The notes beneath the pieces were generated by a model. It ran no database searches and was not told the origin of the DNA. It worked only from the letters and a program-made list of their open reading frames with translations. Below are positions 24,759-33,951 of a stretch of DNA of 64,000 nt, piece after piece. The stretch spans positions 1-64,000 of the forward strand of contig SVOZ01000005.1 of assembly GCA_015066115.1 (NCBI GenBank), in the 5' to 3' direction. Positions within the stretch are counted from its first letter, which is position 1. Each line of letters begins with the position of its first letter. Origin of the DNA: Oscillospiraceae bacterium. GTDB lineage: Bacteria; Bacillota; Clostridia; Oscillospirales; Ruminococcaceae. Made by a program: the position numbers and the translations under genes.

Positions 24759-25889
24759 TTAGGCTTTGTTTTTATAAAGCCTCATTATTTCATCGTAAAT
24801 AAGATTATTTGCGTCGCCCTTTGAAATTGCGGCGGCATTTTTGCCCATTTCTTTTAGCTTTTCTTTATCAGAAGAAAGTTCCTTAATGGTTTTTAGAAGA
24901 AGCTGACCGCTTAAATTCTTTTCCTCGATCACAACGCCTGCATTTGCATTTGCAAGCACCATAGCATTATGAAACTGATGGTTTTCCGTAACATTAGGCG
25001 AGGGGATAAGGATTGCCGCCTTTCCCTGCACCTGTATTTCGCTTAAGGTTATTGCGCCTGAACGGGTTATTATAAGGTCGCAGGCAGAAAGATACTCTGG
25101 CATACGGCTTATATATTCCATAACCCTTAAATTTTTATTATTATCTATGTCCACGCCGTTTTCACGAAGAAGATCGGGCATCCAGAGACTGCCAAAATGA
25201 CCTGTTGCGTGAACAAACTGGAATTTATCATCTTTAGAAAGCTCTTTTAAAACATCGGTCATTGCAAGGTTTATTGCCTTTGCGCCGAGGGAACCGCCGC
25301 AGGACAGGACTACTATTTTATCGCTGTCAAGTCCGAGATTTTGGCGGCTTTTTTCTTTATCTGCAAAGAGGAACTCCTGTCTTACAGGGTTTCCGACCTC
25401 TATCATTCTCGCCTTTGTGTTAATTCTCGGCATTGCCTCTTTAAATGCCACCAAAATAACATCAACATCATTAGAAAGAAGCTTTGTTGTAACTCCGGGG
25501 AAGGCATTTTGCTCATGAATAAGAGTCTTTATGCCCATTTTTGCCGCGGCACGCACAACAGGACCGCTTACATAACCGCCTGTTCCGATAACTATATCAG
25601 GTTTAAAGCTATTTATTATTTGCTTTGCACGTCTGCCCGACGAGATAAGGTATTTTATAGCCTTAAGGTTGCCCTTAATGGCTTTGGGGCTAAAGCTACG
25701 TTCAAAACCTCTTACCTTTATAGTGGTAAAATCATAGCCGGCATCGGGGACAAATTTTGCTTCCATTCCCCAGGGGGTGCCCGCAAAGAGGATCTGAGTT
25801 TCAGGGTGTCTGCTTTTTATTGTGCCTGCAATAGCAAGTGCAGGATTTATATGTCCACCCGTTCCACCTGCTGCAAAAAGGACCTTCAT
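24759..25889 (-). CDS. murG: UDP-GlcNAc:lipid I N-acetylglucosaminyltransferase (MurG)
   Basis: 376 residues, GT28 family. The N-terminal glycine loop AAGGTGGHINPALAIA (6-21) and the second domain motifs SCGGSLGAKAIN and ITRSGAITLSEI are complete. It converts lipid I to lipid II at the inner face of the membrane. It is 22 bp downstream of ftsW and about 80 bp before murA. Confidence 0.96.
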   Translation of the reverse strand: MKVLFAAGGTGGHINPALAIAGTIKSRHPETQILFAGTPWGMEAKFVPDAGYDFTTIKVRGFERSFSPKAIKGNLKAIKYLISSGRRAKQIINSFKPDIVIGTGGYVSGPVVRAAAKMGIKTLIHEQNAFPGVTTKLLSNDVDVILVAFKEAMPRINTKARMIEVGNPVRQEFLFADKEKSRQNLGLDSDKIVVLSCGGSLGAKAINLAMTDVLKELSKDDKFQFVHATGHFGSLWMPDLLRENGVDIDNNKNLRVMEYISRMPEYLSACDLIITRSGAITLSEIQVQGKAAILIPSPNVTENHQFHNAMVLANANAGVVIEEKNLSGQLLLKTIKELSSDKEKLKEMGKNAAAISKGDANNLIYDEIMRLYKNKA

Positions 25890-25911
25890 AACAATGCTCC
25901 TTTATAAAGTT

Positions 25912-27045
25912 TCAGTTTTTCTCCATCATAGAATGGCGCGAAACATTTAAAACAACGCCTATTTCGGCGAGGAGAATTAAAAGCGCCGAGCCTCCGTAAC
26001 TGAAAAACGGAAGCGGAATTCCCGTGTTGGGAACGCTCTTTGTAACAACGGCGATGTTAAGAATTGTTTGAAGTCCAATCTGAGAAACAACGCCGATAAC
26101 AAGCATACTGCCGAATTTATCCTTAGCTTTTGAAGCAATAACAAAGCCGCGCCACACAAGAAGGGCAAACAGAATGATGATTATTGCCGCGCCTACAAAG
26201 CCCAATTCCTCACAGACTATTGCAAAAATAAAGTCGTTCTGAGGCTCGGGAATGTAGAGATATTTTTGTCTTGAATTGCCAAGGCCGAGACCCATAAGGC
26301 CGCCTGAGCAAATAGCATAAAGCGCCTGAATATTCTGGAAGCCTGCGCCTCTGGCATCAACAAACGGGTCTATAAAAACCTCAATTCGCGACCAAACGCT
26401 ATCTAAAAGGCCTAAAAAGTAAGCCGCAACTGCCGCGGCGCCTGCGCCCGCGCCCGCAAGGCCGAACCAACGCAGTTTTGTGCCACCGACAAGCATCATA
26501 ACAGCGCAGATAAGGGCAATAAGAATACCGCCCGAAAGGTGACGCTCGAAAAGAACAAGTGGAACGACTGTTAAAATAATTGGCAGAAAGGGCAAAACGC
26601 CGCCCTTAAAGGTATCCATTTTTTTAAAGTTTAGTGAAATGATATGCGCAAACATTGTGATAACAGCAAACTTTGCGATTTCCGAAGGCTGAATGGTGCC
26701 TACTATAGGAAGGGGTATCCACCTTGTAACGCCGTTAACAGGCGGGCAGAAATAAACCACAACAAGTAAAACCTCGGTTACAAGCAGGATAGGGACTGCA
26801 AAACGGTGGAGAATATGATAATCGACCACATAGGCGATAAAAAACATTGCCGCTATTCCAACCAATGCAAATATAAACTGCTTTTTTATATAGAAAAAGC
26901 TATCGCCCTCGCGGTAAAGCGCGTCAACATAGCTCGCCGAAAAGAGCATTATAAGCCCTATGGTGAGAATGACAAAAACGAGTATTAAAAATGTCAGATC
27001 TATCTTTCCGCGACTTTTTTTCTCTCTACCTTTTTGAAAAGCCAA
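25912..27045 (-). CDS. ftsW: SEDS-family peptidoglycan polymerase FtsW/SpoVE
   Basis: 377 residues with about ten transmembrane helices. SEDS hallmarks are present: PSEIAKFAVI, the catalytic-loop region FERHLSGGI, GLGNSRQKYLYIPEPQNDFIFAI and GIPLPFFSYGGSA near the end. It polymerises glycan strands with a class B PBP partner, most likely the PBP encoded upstream at 29460-31679. Vegetative FtsW and sporulation SpoVE cannot be told apart from sequence alone. Confidence 0.93.
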   Translation of the reverse strand: MAFQKGREKKSRGKIDLTFLILVFVILTIGLIMLFSASYVDALYREGDSFFYIKKQFIFALVGIAAMFFIAYVVDYHILHRFAVPILLVTEVLLVVVYFCPPVNGVTRWIPLPIVGTIQPSEIAKFAVITMFAHIISLNFKKMDTFKGGVLPFLPIILTVVPLVLFERHLSGGILIALICAVMMLVGGTKLRWFGLAGAGAGAAAVAAYFLGLLDSVWSRIEVFIDPFVDARGAGFQNIQALYAICSGGLMGLGLGNSRQKYLYIPEPQNDFIFAIVCEELGFVGAAIIIILFALLVWRGFVIASKAKDKFGSMLVIGVVSQIGLQTILNIAVVTKSVPNTGIPLPFFSYGGSALLILLAEIGVVLNVSRHSMMEKN

Positions 27046-27058
27046 GGCGGGTCCTCCC

Positions 27059-28054
27059 TTATTTTATCAAATCAACTATCGACAAAACCGCAACAGCACT
27101 TGTTACAAGCGTTACGGCAGAAAATACTATAACTATCTTTTCTTCGCTCCAACCCGACATCTCAAAATGATGATGGATCGGACTCATTTTAAATATGCGT
27201 TTTCCGTGTGTAAGTTTAAAATATGTTACCTGTATCATAACAGATGCAGTTTCAATAAAGTAAACAAGTCCGAAAAGGAATAAAAGAAGCGGCTGACCGA
27301 TGCCAAAGGCAAGTGCCACGACTATTCCGCCCAAAAACATTGAGCCTGTATCGCCCATAAAGACCTTTGCGGGATGGAAATTAAAGATAAGAAATCCCAG
27401 GCATCCGCCCGCTAAAGCGGCCGCAAGAACATTCATTGAGCCTGCTCTGAGCAGTGACGAGGCCGCCATAAAGCCAAGCGCGGCGACAAAGGTCACGCTT
27501 GAGGCAAGGCCGTCGATGCCATCGGTTAGGTTAACTGCATTTACAAAGCCTACTATCATAACGGCGGCAAAGGGATAATACAAAAATCCGAAATCAAGCG
27601 AGCCTAAGAAAGGAAACCAAACAGTAGTGTTGCTGTCTCCGCCAAAGAAAAGCATTAAAAGATAGGCAAGAGCAATTACGATCTGGGCAATCATTTTTTG
27701 TCCTGCGGTAAGCCCCAAGTTGCGCTTTTTTACAACCTTTACATAATCATCCACAAATCCGAGAGCTCCGAATGCAAGCGCCATAATTATGCCTGCAATA
27801 AGGCGATTCTGATAAAGGTCGCCGCCTATTATAAACATTGTTATAAGCGAAATTATGACGGCGACTGTTATTCCTAAAATAAACATAAGGCCGCCCATTG
27901 TGGGAGTTCCCTGCTTAGATTTGTGCCAGCTTGGTCCTATATCAAGAATAGTCTGCCCGTATTTAAGCTTTTTTAAAAAGGGAATAAAGAAAAATCCCGA
28001 GCCTGCTGTTACGCCAAAGCCGATAACTGCCGCTATAATTACTATCCAGTCCAC
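27059..28054 (-). CDS. mraY: Phospho-MurNAc-pentapeptide translocase (MraY)
   Basis: 331 residues with about ten helices. KQGTPTMGGLMF, LGFVDDYVKV (catalytic Asp pair), NAVNLTDGIDGLA, FMGDTGSMFLGG and the HHH motif in MSPIHHHFE are all present. It makes lipid I from UDP-MurNAc-pentapeptide and undecaprenyl phosphate. It lies 18 bp downstream of murF and 13 bp upstream of ftsW. Confidence 0.97.
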   Translation of the reverse strand: MDWIVIIAAVIGFGVTAGSGFFFIPFLKKLKYGQTILDIGPSWHKSKQGTPTMGGLMFILGITVAVIISLITMFIIGGDLYQNRLIAGIIMALAFGALGFVDDYVKVVKKRNLGLTAGQKMIAQIVIALAYLLMLFFGGDSNTTVWFPFLGSLDFGFLYYPFAAVMIVGFVNAVNLTDGIDGLASSVTFVAALGFMAASSLLRAGSMNVLAAALAGGCLGFLIFNFHPAKVFMGDTGSMFLGGIVVALAFGIGQPLLLFLFGLVYFIETASVMIQVTYFKLTHGKRIFKMSPIHHHFEMSGWSEEKIVIVFSAVTLVTSAVAVLSIVDLIK

Positions 28055-28072
28055 GCTCTTTTAACTCCTTTT

Positions 28073-29443
28073 TTAGTTTTTAAACGCCGAATACAGGGCG
28101 TTTATTATTTTTTCAAACTGCATACTGTGGCTTGCCTTAAAGAGCACGCAGTCGCCCTCTTTAAGCTCATTTATAAGGAATTGCTGTGTTTCTTCAAGGC
28201 TTTCAAACCAAACGCTCTGACAGCCTTCAGCCTTTGCCGCCTCTTCTATAAGCTTTGCGTTTTGACCGCAACAAACAACAAGGTCGCATTTTTTTGCGGC
28301 ATATCTGCCAACCTCAAGGTGTGCGCTCTCTGTCAGGTCGCCAAGCTCCAGCATATCTCCCAAAACCGCAACGGCTCTGCCGTCGCTAATATTTTTAAGC
28401 ACATCCAGAGAAGCTGTCATGCTTGTCGGGCTTGCATTATAGCAGTCCTCAATAAATCTCATTTTTGCCACATCGCAAATTCTCTGACGCATTCCCGACG
28501 GAGAATATCTTGAGAGGCCTTTTTGTATCTGCTCGCCGCTGAGACCCATAACAACACCTACCGCTGCGGCAAGAAGTGCATTACCTACATTGTGCACTCC
28601 CATAGCAGGGATAAAAGCATCGCAAAGCGGCTGTCCGCCTGCGTTTATAAAAAAGCTCATTCCCGATGGGGTTTCCTTTATGTCGGTCGCAGTTATAAAG
28701 GCGTCGTCTCCGCTTACACTGCAACGAATTACTCTATGCTCATCAAGCTCATATATCTTGCCTAAAATATCGTTATCGGCATTTATGATAAGTGGAGCAT
28801 CGGGGCGCATTCCCTCTAAGATCTCGAGCTTTGCTTTAAGAATATTTTCTCTTGTTTTAAGGTTTTCTATATGAGATTCGCCTATATTGGTAATAACCGC
28901 CATGTCGGGTCGAGCTGTTTTTGTCAGTGCCGATATTTCTCCTGCGTGGTTCATTCCCATTTCAATAACCGCGGCCCTTTCCTCATCGGAAATTGAGAAA
29001 ACGGTCTTGGGAACGCCAATATGGTTATTTAAATTGCCCTGTGTCTTGGCGGTTTTGACCGCAACAGACAGCACCGAGGCGATCATATCCTTGGTGGTAG
29101 TCTTTCCAACGCTTCCCGTAACACCGACAACAGAAATATCAAGCATTCTCCTATATCCTGCCGCAAGAGAAAGAAGCGCCTTATAGGTGTCTTTTACAAC
29201 GATAAGCGGAATTGAGCGGGCAAAAAACTCCTCACCTTGCTGAGAAAGCACGGCAACAGCGCCGCGATTTACTGCATCAAGGGCAAAATCGTGGCCGTCA
29301 AACCTCTCGCCCTTAAGCGCAACAAAAAGACTGCCTTCTCTTATCTCTCTTGTGTCTGTTGTGACCGATGTGATAACGGCATCCTTGGGGGCCAAAAGCT
29401 CTCCGGATGTAAACTGTGCCGCTCTTTCAAGTGTTAATCTCAT
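28073..29443 (-). CDS. murF: UDP-MurNAc-tripeptide:D-Ala-D-Ala ligase (MurF)
   Basis: 456 residues from the ATG at 29443 (MRLTLERA), which has GGGAG 7 nt upstream; a 10-residue longer frame lacks a ribosome site. The ATP loop VTGSVGKTTTKDM lies near 113-125, NHIGVP and EMGMNHAGEI follow, and NASPTSM marks the C-terminal domain. It adds D-Ala-D-Ala to complete the pentapeptide. murE and murD, its usual neighbours, are not in this cluster. Confidence 0.95.
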   Translation of the reverse strand: MRLTLERAAQFTSGELLAPKDAVITSVTTDTREIREGSLFVALKGERFDGHDFALDAVNRGAVAVLSQQGEEFFARSIPLIVVKDTYKALLSLAAGYRRMLDISVVGVTGSVGKTTTKDMIASVLSVAVKTAKTQGNLNNHIGVPKTVFSISDEERAAVIEMGMNHAGEISALTKTARPDMAVITNIGESHIENLKTRENILKAKLEILEGMRPDAPLIINADNDILGKIYELDEHRVIRCSVSGDDAFITATDIKETPSGMSFFINAGGQPLCDAFIPAMGVHNVGNALLAAAVGVVMGLSGEQIQKGLSRYSPSGMRQRICDVAKMRFIEDCYNASPTSMTASLDVLKNISDGRAVAVLGDMLELGDLTESAHLEVGRYAAKKCDLVVCCGQNAKLIEEAAKAEGCQSVWFESLEETQQFLINELKEGDCVLFKASHSMQFEKIINALYSAFKN

Positions 29444-29459
29444 GGTGTCTCTCCCGAGG

Positions 29460-31679
29460 TTACTGAACCTCATCTTTGCTTAAGAATGTTATTTCAACAA
29501 CCGTTCCGATAGGAACCTTTTCCCCTGCCGCGATGCTCTGTTTTGAGGATAGGCATCCGTTTTGGTCAAGGCCTCCGCCGGTTATTTTGGCGTTAAGTCC
29601 AAGCGCGGTAAGCCTTGTGTTAACCTCCTGCGCCGTCAGACCTATAAGATTTGGAACGGTTACATTTTTCTGTACAGCGTTCTCCTCGGTGTAGATAATT
29701 ACGCTACCTCCGCGTGGAACGCTCTGGCCTGCCGCAGGCACCTGTTTTATTACTCTGTCGCCTGCGCCGACGATGGTGCCGTGAAGTCCGTACTTCTGAA
29801 GTGCGGCCTCGCCCATATGGGCAGTTTTTCCAACTATATTGGGAACAGTTACATTAACCTTTGCAAGCTCCTCAGAGGTGTACTGAGGCTCTGTTCCAAG
29901 GTAAGGCAATACGTCGCCTAAAATACTTCCGCAAACAGGAGCGGCAACGGCAGAACCGTAAACCTCGCCTGCTCTTGGTTCATCGATTATAACAATACAG
30001 GCAACCTGCGGATCATCAGCAGGGGCAAATCCAAGAAAGGACATAATATAATCCTCTTTTTCGCCCTCTAAATAAACCTTATCAAGCTTTTCAGAGGTTC
30101 CTGTTTTACCGCCGATGCGGTAACCCATTATATAAGCGTTTTTACCTGTTCCCTCGGCGACAACCCTCTCAAGCATAAGCGAAAGCTTTTTGGAGGTCTC
30201 CTCTGAAATTACCTGCCTTTTGATCTGAGGTCCGATATTCTCGATAACCGAGCCATCAGCATCAAGGATCTGCTTTACAAGGTGCGGAGTTACAAGGTTT
30301 CCGCCGTTTACCGCCGCCGAAACGGCAGTTATTATCTGTATCGGGGTTATCTTAAAGGACTGGCCCATAGAGGACGAGGCTAAGTTAACCGCATTTTTAA
30401 GGGTGGTTTTGCTGTGGGTAATACTCGTTGCCTCACCCGGAAGGTCGATGCCTGTTTTTTCTGTAAGACCGAAGGCCTCTAAATATTTATAGAAAAGGTC
30501 TCCGCCAAGGCGTGAGCCGACCGTCATAAAAACGGGGTTGCAGGAATTCATAATTCCGTCTGAGAAGCTTTCTCTGCCGTGCCCCGAGGTTTTCCAGCAG
30601 TGAATATTTCTATCGCCGACGCGATAGGAGCCTGTGCAGACAAAGCCTTCATTTTCCTTAACAACACCCTCTTCAAGTGCAGCGGCAGCAGTTATTATCT
30701 TGAAAACCGAGCCGGGCTCGTAGGGGTCTGAAATAACCTTGTTTCGCCACTGCTGATTTTGAAGCTTTGCAAGCTCGGCGGTTTTTTCATCGCCCGAAAG
30801 AGCATCAAGCTTTTCTGCAAGGGTGCTGTCATAAATGGTAAAGGGGCTGTTTAAATCAAAGTCGCCCTTTGTTGACATTGCAAGTATCTCACCTGTTTTA
30901 ACATCCATAACGATTGCGGCGGCGCGGTTATTAACCTTTTGCTCCTTTACCGCAGTTTCAAGATGCTTATCAACATAGTACTGAATGTTTTGGTCGATCG
31001 TGAGCACAAGGCTGTTTCCGTCGATTGCCTCAATGCGCTTTTCGTATTCAAACGGCATATCGGTTCCCCAGGCATTTTTTGCGCTGACCACCCTGCCGTC
31101 AGTTCCCTTTAAATAGCTGTCATAATAGGCTTCTATTCCTGTAAGGCCTTGATTATCGGTTCCCGTGAAGCCTATAACGGTAGAGGCTAAATTATTGTGT
31201 GGATAGTATCTCTTTGTATCTTCATCAAGACCGATTGCCGATATTTCATTTTCCGAACAGAAGGTGCGAATCTCGTCAGCCTTATCCTTTTCGATCTTGC
31301 GCTTTATATATTCATAATAGGTGTTTTTCTGTGTCTTTTTATAAACGGTTTCTCTATCTACATCCAAAATTTCCGAGAGCTTATCTGCAATAAGGTTTGC
31401 CTCCTCATCGTCATTAATGTAAACGGGGGAAAGATAAGCCGTCCAGACAGTTGCGCTCTGAGCAAGAATGTTCATATTGCAATCATAAATAGTCCCGCGT
31501 TTTGCCGCAATGGTACTATCGCGAAGCTGTTGAGCTGTGGCCTTTTCTCTGTAATCATCGCCGCCTGCAACCTGCAAAAAGAAAAGGCGGCCTGTCATAA
31601 GAATAAAGCCCAGCATTATTACAAAAACAAGCAGAATATTTATGCGTCTTTTCATTAAGACTGTGGGTTGTTTTGCCAA
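29460..31679 (-). CDS. spoVD: Class B penicillin-binding protein with PASTA domains (PBP2/SpoVD type)
   Basis: 739 residues from a TTG start at 31679, 6 nt after GGGAGG; the upstream TTG overlaps that site. One N-terminal transmembrane helix (about 13-35), a dimerisation domain, then the transpeptidase with SxxK in EPGSVFKI, SCN in MNSCNPVF and KTG in GGKTGTSEK. Two C-terminal PASTA domains follow (about 605-665 and 670-735). It crosslinks septal or spore peptidoglycan with the SEDS partner FtsW/SpoVE. Vegetative PBP2B and SpoVD share this layout, so the symbol is tentative. Confidence 0.9.
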   Translation of the reverse strand: MAKQPTVLMKRRINILLVFVIMLGFILMTGRLFFLQVAGGDDYREKATAQQLRDSTIAAKRGTIYDCNMNILAQSATVWTAYLSPVYINDDEEANLIADKLSEILDVDRETVYKKTQKNTYYEYIKRKIEKDKADEIRTFCSENEISAIGLDEDTKRYYPHNNLASTVIGFTGTDNQGLTGIEAYYDSYLKGTDGRVVSAKNAWGTDMPFEYEKRIEAIDGNSLVLTIDQNIQYYVDKHLETAVKEQKVNNRAAAIVMDVKTGEILAMSTKGDFDLNSPFTIYDSTLAEKLDALSGDEKTAELAKLQNQQWRNKVISDPYEPGSVFKIITAAAALEEGVVKENEGFVCTGSYRVGDRNIHCWKTSGHGRESFSDGIMNSCNPVFMTVGSRLGGDLFYKYLEAFGLTEKTGIDLPGEATSITHSKTTLKNAVNLASSSMGQSFKITPIQIITAVSAAVNGGNLVTPHLVKQILDADGSVIENIGPQIKRQVISEETSKKLSLMLERVVAEGTGKNAYIMGYRIGGKTGTSEKLDKVYLEGEKEDYIMSFLGFAPADDPQVACIVIIDEPRAGEVYGSAVAAPVCGSILGDVLPYLGTEPQYTSEELAKVNVTVPNIVGKTAHMGEAALQKYGLHGTIVGAGDRVIKQVPAAGQSVPRGGSVIIYTEENAVQKNVTVPNLIGLTAQEVNTRLTALGLNAKITGGGLDQNGCLSSKQSIAAGEKVPIGTVVEITFLSKDEVQ

Positions 31680-31811
31680 AAAATAACCTCCCGACAAATT
31701 TTTTGCCTCGTATAACTAAATAAAGAGCCAAGTTGCTTCATATTTTGTTTAGAGCGGCAAGCCCCGCAAAAATATGTCCCTCAGCTCTTTTGACATCTGA
31801 AATTTTACATC

Positions 31812-32276
31812 TTAAAACAGATTATCGATAAAATCTCCTATTTTTTCAAAGATATTGCGCTCGTCTGCAAGCACCTCAATCTTATCTCCCGAATTTACCT
31901 CAACGCACTCTACCTGAAGCTTATCGGCCTGATACATTCCGAGAGCAAGCGCCTTTTCCTCGATGTTGCCGCGAGACATAATGGCATCGAGCTCACTGTT
32001 GAGCCTTACCTGCTCGCTCTGAAGAGTTGTTATCTCTTTATTGACCCTTGTTATTGCCGCTGTTGTTTCGGTTATCATAACGTGTGTGTAGATCATATAT
32101 GCGCAGATCAAAACAGATACAACCGCTGTCATAACTGCAAGTACAGGAGAAATCCTTGATGCTACCGCTGTTTTTTTCTTTTTACCTTTTACCGCTTTAA
32201 GCCGAGGCTTAGGCTGGGGATTTGTGTGACGTTTTGTTTCAAATCTCGACAAATCGTAGGCTACGCCGCTTTGCAT
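31812..32276 (-). CDS. ftsL: FtsL-like division protein
   Basis: 154 residues. A basic cytoplasmic N-terminus (about 1-42) precedes a single transmembrane helix (about 43-65), then a coiled coil (ITRVNKEITTLQSEQVRLNSELD) and a short C-terminus with ALALGMYQADK, the usual end of FtsL/DivIC domains. It scaffolds the divisome with FtsQ. The position between rsmH and the PBP gene supports FtsL. The 132-bp gap before the PBP gene holds nothing I recognise. Confidence 0.85.
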   Translation of the reverse strand: MQSGVAYDLSRFETKRHTNPQPKPRLKAVKGKKKKTAVASRISPVLAVMTAVVSVLICAYMIYTHVMITETTAAITRVNKEITTLQSEQVRLNSELDAIMSRGNIEEKALALGMYQADKLQVECVEVNSGDKIEVLADERNIFEKIGDFIDNLF

Positions 32277-32313
32277 TTTTCATTTCTCCTTTCCTTTAAA
32301 CTTCCTTTTAAGA

Positions 32314-33246
32314 TCAGAGCTTTTCGAAAACTCTGAGTCTTGCACTTTTACTTCTCGGATTTTGTTCCTGCTCCTCTTTCGAGGCTTCGATAGCCTTTGA
32401 GGGAGTCATTTTGCCTTTTGGTTTATTGCCGCAAACGCAAACAGGAAAATCCTTTGGACAGGTGCAGCCCTTGCACCATTCTTTATATTTTTGCTTTACT
32501 ATTCTATCTTCAAGCGAATGGAAGGTGATGATTGCAAGTCTTCCACCGGGATTTAACGCTTCAAAAACCGAATCGAGCGCCGCCTTTAAATGCTCAAGCT
32601 CGCCGTTTACCTCAATTCTTATTGCCTGAAAGGTTCGCTTGCAGGGGTTTTTTTCTCGCCTTGCGGCCGCCGGAATGGCGCTTTTTATTATCTCGGCAAG
32701 CTCAAGGGTTGTTTCAATGGGAGCCTTTTGCCGCTCTCTTACGATTGCTGCCGCTATTTTTCTTGCAAACTTTTCTTCGGAATATGTAAATATTATATTT
32801 GCAAGGCGGGCCTCGTCATAACCATTTACAACATCTTTAGCGCTTATTCCCTCTTTGCTCATTCGCATATCAAGCGGAGCGTCAAGCCTGAAGGAAAAGC
32901 CTCTCTCTGCGCAGTCAAGCTGAAAGGATGAAACCCCTAAGTCAAGAAGTACGCCATCTACACCATTTATATTCAGCTCTTTTAAAAGGCATACTAAATC
33001 GGAATAGTTTCTGTGATGCACGCTCGCCTGCTTATACTCAGAAAGGCGCTGACTTGCAACCTTTACGGCATCGGGGTCGCGATCAAGGCACAAAAGCCGG
33101 CCGCCTTTTTTGTGCTCCAGCCTTTTGGCTATCTCTGAAGAATGTCCCGCTCCGCCAACCGTTCCGTCGACATAAATTCCCAAAGGATCTATTTTCAGCG
33201 CCTCTAAGCACTGGGAGAGCATAATCGGTTTATGCACAAATTCCAT
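32314..33246 (-). CDS. rsmH: 16S rRNA m4C1402 methyltransferase RsmH (MraW)
   Basis: 310 residues. SAM-binding motif YVDGTVGGAGHS (about 25-36), DRDPDAV, LLDLGVSSFQLD, RGFSFRLDAPLDMRM and the end FHSLEDRIVKQ are family signatures. Methylates N4 of C1402 in 16S rRNA. ATG start at 33246, 16 bp after mraZ. Confidence 0.97.
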   Translation of the reverse strand: MEFVHKPIMLSQCLEALKIDPLGIYVDGTVGGAGHSSEIAKRLEHKKGGRLLCLDRDPDAVKVASQRLSEYKQASVHHRNYSDLVCLLKELNINGVDGVLLDLGVSSFQLDCAERGFSFRLDAPLDMRMSKEGISAKDVVNGYDEARLANIIFTYSEEKFARKIAAAIVRERQKAPIETTLELAEIIKSAIPAAARREKNPCKRTFQAIRIEVNGELEHLKAALDSVFEALNPGGRLAIITFHSLEDRIVKQKYKEWCKGCTCPKDFPVCVCGNKPKGKMTPSKAIEASKEEQEQNPRSKSARLRVFEKL

Positions 33247-33262
33247 AATTTTTCCTCAAAGC

Positions 33263-33685
33263 TTAAAATCCGAGCTGAGTGAGCACATCGGCAACACTTT
33301 CGGGAGTAATGCTTTCGTACATCTTGTCGTAATTATCGGCATTCCAGAGCTCAACCTTTGACTCCATACCAACAAAGATAACCTCTTTCTCAAGCCCTGC
33401 GTGCTCAATAAGCTCGTTTGAAATAAAAACTCTTCCCTGCTTGTCCGCCTTTAAGGTGCAGGCGCTTCCGAAAAGCCAGCTTTTAACCTGCCTTACCTTA
33501 GCCTCGGGGAAATTTTTAAGATTGTCGCAAAGGCGCTTCCATTCCTCTTCGGAATAGGCGCACAGACACTTATCAAAAAGGCCTTTGGCGAGCACTATAT
33601 TCTCGCCCATATCTTTTCTGAAATTCGCAGGGAATATAATTCTGCCGTTTGCATCTATTGTGTTTTTAAACTTGCCTATAAGCAT
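33263..33685 (-). CDS. mraZ: Transcriptional regulator MraZ
   Basis: 140 residues from the ATG at 33685, which has AAAGGAGCGGGG upstream; a longer frame of 19 extra residues runs into the operator. Two AbrB-like units are seen: GKFKNTIDANGRIIFPANFR (4-23) and the second with TLKADKQGRVFISNELIEHA. MraZ forms ring oligomers and represses its own dcw operon through phased repeats, which are found at 33740-33774. Confidence 0.95.
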   Translation of the reverse strand: MLIGKFKNTIDANGRIIFPANFRKDMGENIVLAKGLFDKCLCAYSEEEWKRLCDNLKNFPEAKVRQVKSWLFGSACTLKADKQGRVFISNELIEHAGLEKEVIFVGMESKVELWNADNYDKMYESITPESVADVLTQLGF

Positions 33686-33739
33686 TTTCCCCGCTCCTTT
33701 CACTTTGATGTTAAAAACTCGGTGGAAATTGTGGAAAAT

Positions 33740-33803
33740 CACCTTTTTTCACCTTTTGCCACCTATTTACACCTATTATACTCCTCAAACCCGCCAAAGT
33801 CAA
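33740..33803 (-). promoter_or_regulatory. dcw promoter with four phased MraZ boxes
   Basis: Minus-strand -35 TTGACT (33798-33803), 17-bp spacer, -10 TATAAT (33775-33780). Directly downstream AGGTG occurs four times with an exact 10-bp period (CACCT on plus at 33740, 33750, 33760 and 33770). One-turn spacing of GTG-containing repeats is the known MraZ operator design, so autorepression is strongly suggested. Confidence 0.88.
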
Positions 33804-33858
33804 GGGATTTGCCCAAAAATTTTAGGTAATTTTTTACAAATTTTCAGGCATAAAAAAT

Positions 33859-33894
33859 AGGTCGAAAACCGCGCTTTTACGCAGTTTCCAACCT
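33859..33894 (-). terminator. Second of two tandem terminators
   Basis: The minus strand can form a 15-bp stem with three G:U pairs (33880-33894 with 33859-33873), a 6-nt loop, and then TATTTTTTA. Together with the hairpin at 33912 it shields the mraZ promoter from the upstream blaR-like operon. Confidence 0.6.
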
Positions 33895-33911
33895 CTTTTG
33901 CAAAAACAAAA

Positions 33912-33933
33912 AGCGGCGGCTCTCGCCGCCGCT
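33912..33933 (-). terminator. Terminator of the BlaR1/BlaI-like operon
   Basis: A 9-bp stem AGCGGCGGC / GCCGCCGCT with a 4-nt loop; TTTTTGTTTTTG follows on the minus strand. Confidence 0.85.
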
Positions 33934-33951
33934 CTTATTTAGCCGGTTTTA

